NCBI GenBank assembly: GCA_930367205.1
Contig: OV884015.1
Location: 35,393,288 to 35,457,287 of the forward strand
Direction of reading: 5' to 3'
DNA from: Acanthosoma haemorrhoidale
Lineage: Eukaryota; Arthropoda; Insecta; Hemiptera; Acanthosomatidae
Length of the DNA stretch: 64,000 nt
This document shows positions 61,501-64,000 of the stretch, one piece after another. A program made the position numbers and the translations under genes. How positions within the stretch are numbered: position 1 is the stretch's first letter; each line of letters opens with the position of its first letter. Below the pieces are notes generated by a model that saw only the letters and a program-made list of their open reading frames with translations, had not been told where the DNA came from and searched no databases.

Positions 61501-64000
61501 CAAAAATAATTTGTAAATAGATTCGTCTGATGATATATAATTATCTGTAAATTTAAAGGGGCTATGAAAAGAAAAAAAATTTTTTTTTATATATTTGTAT
61601 ACAATTCGGAATGAACTGAATGGCAACACCGGGGTTGTTGCCACCCACCCTGTGTCCGGGGAAGCTAAGCAGATTAACAGGTCATTGCGCATGTATACTA
61701 AATTAACATCTAGCAACTTACAATACTACCAACTGACAATACTACTCATTGTAATTACTCCATGACCAACATTCCGAAAATAATAATTAGACACTATAAA
61801 ATAGATATATAAGCTTAATTATAATTAAAATAATATAGGTTTATTAACACTTCCTATAGAAGAAAAGCCTCAAATTAAGCTTGTTAAATATTTAGCATGA
61901 AAAACACTTAAATTGTGATGTTTCTTCACATAAATATAGCTTTTTTGTTTACGTCACTTTTGCTCTTAGCCAGTTAGTTCTCGCTATTACTTATTATAGT
62001 CCCAGGTTATTTTTTTTCTGAAATTCATCGATTGACGTTGTACATTTTAATGTTAATAAATAGGTAAACAAAGAGAAAGAATAGTTTAATAATAGTTTTA
62101 CTCTTTAATGATATTTATTGAGAGCTGATTGTACGGTGGAGAAATTTTCCAAATAGAGTTAATCAACTTTTAGCGAAATATCATAGAGTGGAGTTCTACT
62201 CGTGTTCTATGTCTACCTTATGCATTACTGGATGTTTCACAATTAATGACTTAATGAAAGGAGCAGATTAGAAAATTGATCATTGGAAGCTAATGAGAAG
62301 ATATTCATTAAATCTTACCTTGAATTAAACCTCTCACAAGAAATATTTACCTTCAAACGTTAATATTGTTTTTATCACACGTCCCCTATCGCTGCGTTTT
62401 TAACTTTGTTTTTTAATAAACACAAAATCCTGTCACTTAGTTAAATTAAGGGTGTTATGGTTTGCTTAAGAAGGTAAAATTTAATGTTGTCTATTCCAAG
62501 CACATGTTTCCAACTGAACATTGGCTAACTGTGAATTTTGAAAATGAACTGATTTGTGTATAAACAGAATATATATAGAGAGATTATTGTACTACTAATA
62601 GAAAATAACACGAAAAGTTTTTTTTATCATTTTAGTTACCTTTATCCATATGTCATATGCTAATTTAATGGGCAATGCAGCTGAACTTACCTGAAACAAA
62701 TAAGAAAACAACATTAGTACTGATGAACATAATAATCAATGTGCACAAATTAATTGTGACCATTATGCATGAAGTTAACAAACTATTCTCGATAGATGTT
62801 GATTTTAGGAAACCAACAAGGGATGTATTGATCAATTCGAAACATATGCTTTGCACATAATTTGGAATAAAAAAACAAAAAAGCTGGTATGGACATGACA
62901 GTGGAGTTATGATCGCTGTCCAAAAATACTCGATCGGCACATTCCTTCGGCAAGAATACCAGCAAAGATATTGATGGATGGTTCAGAGGAAGGTATGGGA
63001 TTGCTGGAAGAAGATTGGCGAACTGGAGTAAGGGGAAATGTTATATAATAATAAAAATCGATTGCCAATTTTAGTGGTTCTACAAATCCTCCTATTATTA
63101 ATAATTACTAGCCAAAAAAAAGGACCTCCCTAGTATCTAGTACAGCTGAGCTAGCCTAGACAAGTGGAGGATTTTCCCAGTATGAATCTTCTTTGGGTAA
63201 ACCGTCACAGTGACTGTAAGTCCTCACGGAAGGATCCACCAGGTACCCAATGTGTTTGTGAAGAGCTTGTTTGGCAATGTTATAAAAATGTGATATATAT
63301 TTAAATATACCGTTAAACTATACAAAACCGGTGTTTTATCATATTTTCGGCAATGAATGAATCGCGATGAACCAGCTAATCCATGGATCTAATAATAGTA
63401 AATGTTGATGAAAGAAGACAATGAGAATGGAACAGCTGATGGCGGAGCATCGACCTTGGCCACGTCAGCAGCAGCTGTGAGTCAGTGGTGGCCCAGTCAG
63501 CTGTCTCTAAGGGGGTTTCTCTCTGCTCGACCTAGCAACACCGTTCCTCCACTCACCAGTTCCGTTATGTACGCATGTTCTCCCCGATCAATGTGACTAC
63601 ATCTATTATTTTATGTATTTGTCAACCAAGTCAAATATAATTGCGACAAGAAATCAAAGGTTTCTTTGAGGATGGGAAATTGCCTCAAAATTACAAAAAA
63701 CTATTTTATTCGATGACATCATAGGTTGTATCACTAGCTCAAACTATCCATGGCGTCGTGTGATGAAATAATACCTTCATGTAATTATTATGCAAGATAG
63801 GAGGCACGCGCAGAGACATTAGTAGTTAGACGTAAACGGTAAAACCCGAACGGTTTTTGTTTTTATAAAAACAACCAAATCCTAATGCACTACTTACGTT
63901 CTGTTAGCCTATTCAAAGATCTAGCGGAGTGTGCTGTGCAATGTAAATTATTTCATAAAGACAAAATTGTTTTCCCCTAGAACAATTAGTGATTAAATGA
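61501..64000. other. non-coding stretch to the window end
   Basis: AT-rich, with no recognisable exon. Overlapping ORFs at 62665-62965 on both strands are hydrophobic, AT-driven and resemble nothing. A GC-richer patch at 63,400-63,590 contains a 64-codon plus-strand ORF without family resemblance. A promoter or first exon of kuz was looked for here on the minus strand and not found. Confidence 0.4.

Noticed and set aside
62665..62965. Hydrophobic overlapping ORFs on both strands.
   Set aside because: Composition is driven by AT richness, with no start context, splice sites or family match.
1..64000. CRISPR arrays, bacterial operons, riboswitches, prophage or toxin-antitoxin systems.
   Set aside because: No regularly spaced repeats or dense gene clusters; the spliced kuz gene shows this is an animal nuclear genome.

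Overview
The window is eukaryotic, AT-rich (clearly above 60% A+T by eye) and almost certainly from an arthropod, most likely an insect. The evidence is one large intron-containing protein gene with canonical GT..AG introns, no dense short ORFs or operons, and many decayed Tc1/mariner, Jockey-like and CR1-like elements of the kind common in arthropods. The species cannot be named from the sequence.

Region 1 (1-13,717, minus strand): nearly all of an ADAM10/Kuzbanian membrane metalloprotease gene (kuz). I can place 13 coding exons with matching splice phases, 2,490 coding nt or about 830 codons, from just after the signal peptide to a Gly/Arg-rich cytoplasmic tail exon. They encode, in order, the prodomain, a furin-type site, the zinc metalloprotease, the disintegrin and Cys-rich domains, one transmembrane helix and the tail. 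The first exon (signal peptide, start codon) and the last exon (stop, 3' UTR) are not recognisable and may lie outside the window. A broken Tc1-type transposase fragment lies at the very left edge, downstream of the tail exon.

Region 2 (13,718-64,000): about 50 kb with no gene exon that I recognise. The simplest reading is the long first intron and/or upstream flank of kuz. It holds transposon debris: a mariner N-terminal fragment (17.7 kb); a short mariner bounded by inverted repeats with TA on both sides, internally deleted (23.7-24.4 kb); tRNA-like/SINE-like pieces (20.6, 27.3, 31.0, 33.8, 54.6 kb); a 5'-truncated Jockey-type 3' end (31.2 kb); a CR1-like reverse transcriptase relic (32.6-33.7 kb); more mariner fragments (35.4 and 44.4-44.8 kb); a palindromic MITE with a second partial copy, both between 87-bp direct repeats (56.4-57.2 kb); and a 2.2-kb frameshifted Jockey-type LINE (59.3-61.5 kb). 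A few CpG-richer patches without recognisable genes could be regulatory DNA or old insertions.

There is no sign of a novel multi-gene system. The items most worth a second look are the kuz gene structure (an intron cutting the zinc-binding motif, with an inverted repeat inside it; a long charged prodomain linker; the tail exon), the internally deleted mariner with intact ends, and the composite palindrome/direct-repeat structure at 56.4-57.2 kb.
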